From the NCBI GenBank assembly GCA_051001995.1, contig JBPCMT010000015.1, forward strand, positions 1 to 6,049: a stretch of 6,049 bases of DNA, given 5' to 3'. Below, in pieces: positions 5,642 through 6,049 of the stretch. Within the stretch, counting starts at the first letter, position 1; each line of letters opens with the position of its first letter. Made by a program: the position numbers and the translations under genes. Source of the DNA: CAWEHQ01 sp051001995 (GTDB lineage Bacteria > Actinomycetota > Thermoleophilia > Solirubrobacterales > Thermoleophilaceae). Below the pieces are notes generated by a model. The model did no database searches and was not told the origin of the DNA. It saw only the letters and a list, made by a program, of their open reading frames with translations.

Positions 5642-5676
5642 TCTCGAGGGCAATACGGCACGGCCTAGGCGCGGGC

Positions 5677-5760
5677 TGGCTGATGTCGTCGGACGTGTGC
5701 AAGCACTGCACGCACGCCGCGTGCCTCGACGTTTGTCCCACGGGAGCGCTGTTTCGCACC
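5677..5760 (+). pseudogene. Internal fragment of formate dehydrogenase iron-sulfur (beta) subunit
   Basis: Twenty-eight codons, in the same frame as the methyltransferase but after its stop, read WLMSSDVCKHC, then THAACLDVCPTGALFRT. This is the first 4Fe-4S cluster motif (C-x2-C-x4-C-x3-CP) of FdhB-type ferredoxin subunits, which pass electrons from the molybdenum/tungsten catalytic subunit. In intact proteins, as I recall them, LFRT is followed by EFG and a second set of cysteines. Here it is followed by unrelated Gly/Arg-rich sequence. The residues before the Trp are also not family-like, so both ends are cut. The cysteine motif is perfectly kept, which suggests recent loss or an assembly join rather than old decay. 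Confidence 0.78.
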
Positions 5761-5761
5761 G

Positions 5762-5974
5762 GCGGCGGGCGGCGCCGCGCTGTCGGCGGGGGCGCTCTCG
5801 GCGCGCTTCAGCGTCTTCAAGGCCGGGTTCGCGTCGGCCGCCGACCCGAAGTACGTGGTCGGCCCGCAGAGATCCCGGATCGCTTCCGGCGCGTCCCGCG
5901 GGGCGTCGCGGCTCGCGCCGGCGCGTGCGCCCGCGGCGGCTGCCGTCGAAGGGTCGCCGGCCACGTCGAGCTGA
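5762..5974 (+). pseudogene. C-terminal fragment of an NrfD-type membrane anchor subunit
   Basis: In a different frame from the preceding fdhB piece, this stretch reads AAGGAALSAGALSARFSVFK, then AGFASAADPKYVVGPQR and a Ser/Ala/Arg-rich tail to the TGA at 5972. A final hydrophobic segment followed by VFKAGFASAADPKY resembles the C-terminal end of NrfD/PsrC-type anchors, the quinone-reactive subunits encoded next to fdhB in formate dehydrogenase operons. Everything upstream of this last helix is missing. The match is from memory of the family and rests on about 35 residues. It is less certain than the fdhB call, but the two genes being operon neighbours supports it. Confidence 0.6.
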
Positions 5975-6049
5975 CGCCCGGCGCGGCGGGCCGCGCCTGT
6001 GTGGCGGGCTCGGCCAAGCGCACGAGTCGCCGCATTCGCTCGCCTGGGC
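5975..6049. other. Unassigned window end
   Basis: These last 75 bases are very GC-rich. All three plus-strand frames give low-complexity Arg/Ala/Gly-rich peptides that I do not recognise, and no start site, RNA or repeat is evident. Confidence 0.4.

Noticed and set aside
5665..5964. 99-codon minus-strand open frame over the fdh relics
   Set aside because: The plus strand carries recognisable FdhB and NrfD peptides; the minus frame is Ala/Arg-rich without motifs.

Overview
This 6.05 kb stretch is GC-rich with dense, mostly compact genes. The best guess for its origin is a deep-branching actinobacterium, such as Thermoleophilia (Solirubrobacterales or Gaiellales). That guess rests on base composition, the style of the DUF2867 and formate-dehydrogenase-like peptides, and start sites that mostly lack Shine-Dalgarno sequences but carry a TAGG-type hexamer 7-10 nt before the start codon. 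It is an inference, not a phylogenetic result. The sequence begins inside one gene and ends in gene debris, so it may be a complete metagenomic contig.

Layout. (1) 1-1182, plus strand: the C-terminal part of a TrkA/RCK protein with a two-helix channel-like insert whose selectivity filter is degenerate. (2) 1233-1493, plus strand: a small membrane protein with a charged Lys/Gly/Ser tail. (3) About 1544-1572: a 3' fragment of a tRNA, most like tRNA-Pro, with no 5' half. (4) 1579-2635, minus strand: a DUF2867 gene with an apparent one-base frameshift, preceded by a four-helix membrane protein resembling the LIC_13387 family. (5) 2636-2909: a non-coding stretch with an 18-bp near-palindrome that looks like an operator. 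(6) 2910-3323, minus strand: a short TrmO/TsaA-type tRNA methyltransferase. (7) 3474-4859, plus strand: a metallo-beta-lactamase fold persulfide dioxygenase fused to two rhodanese domains. (8) 4918-5565, plus strand: a class I methyltransferase resembling the METTL7/TMT1 thiol methyltransferases. (9) 5566-6049: no intact gene. It holds a short internal piece of a formate dehydrogenase iron-sulfur subunit joined directly, out of frame, to the C-terminal end of an NrfD-type membrane anchor.

How the genes may work together. The persulfide dioxygenase-rhodanese and the methyltransferase are adjacent on the same strand and could form a sulfide/persulfide/thiol detoxification pair. The membrane protein and DUF2867 gene form a probable two-gene transcription unit of unknown role. 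I see no CRISPR array, intact transposase, integrase, rRNA or complete tRNA. No wholly new system is evident. The most unusual points are the fdh relic junction, the frameshifted DUF2867 gene, the altered channel filter, the tRNA scar and the sulfur gene pair.
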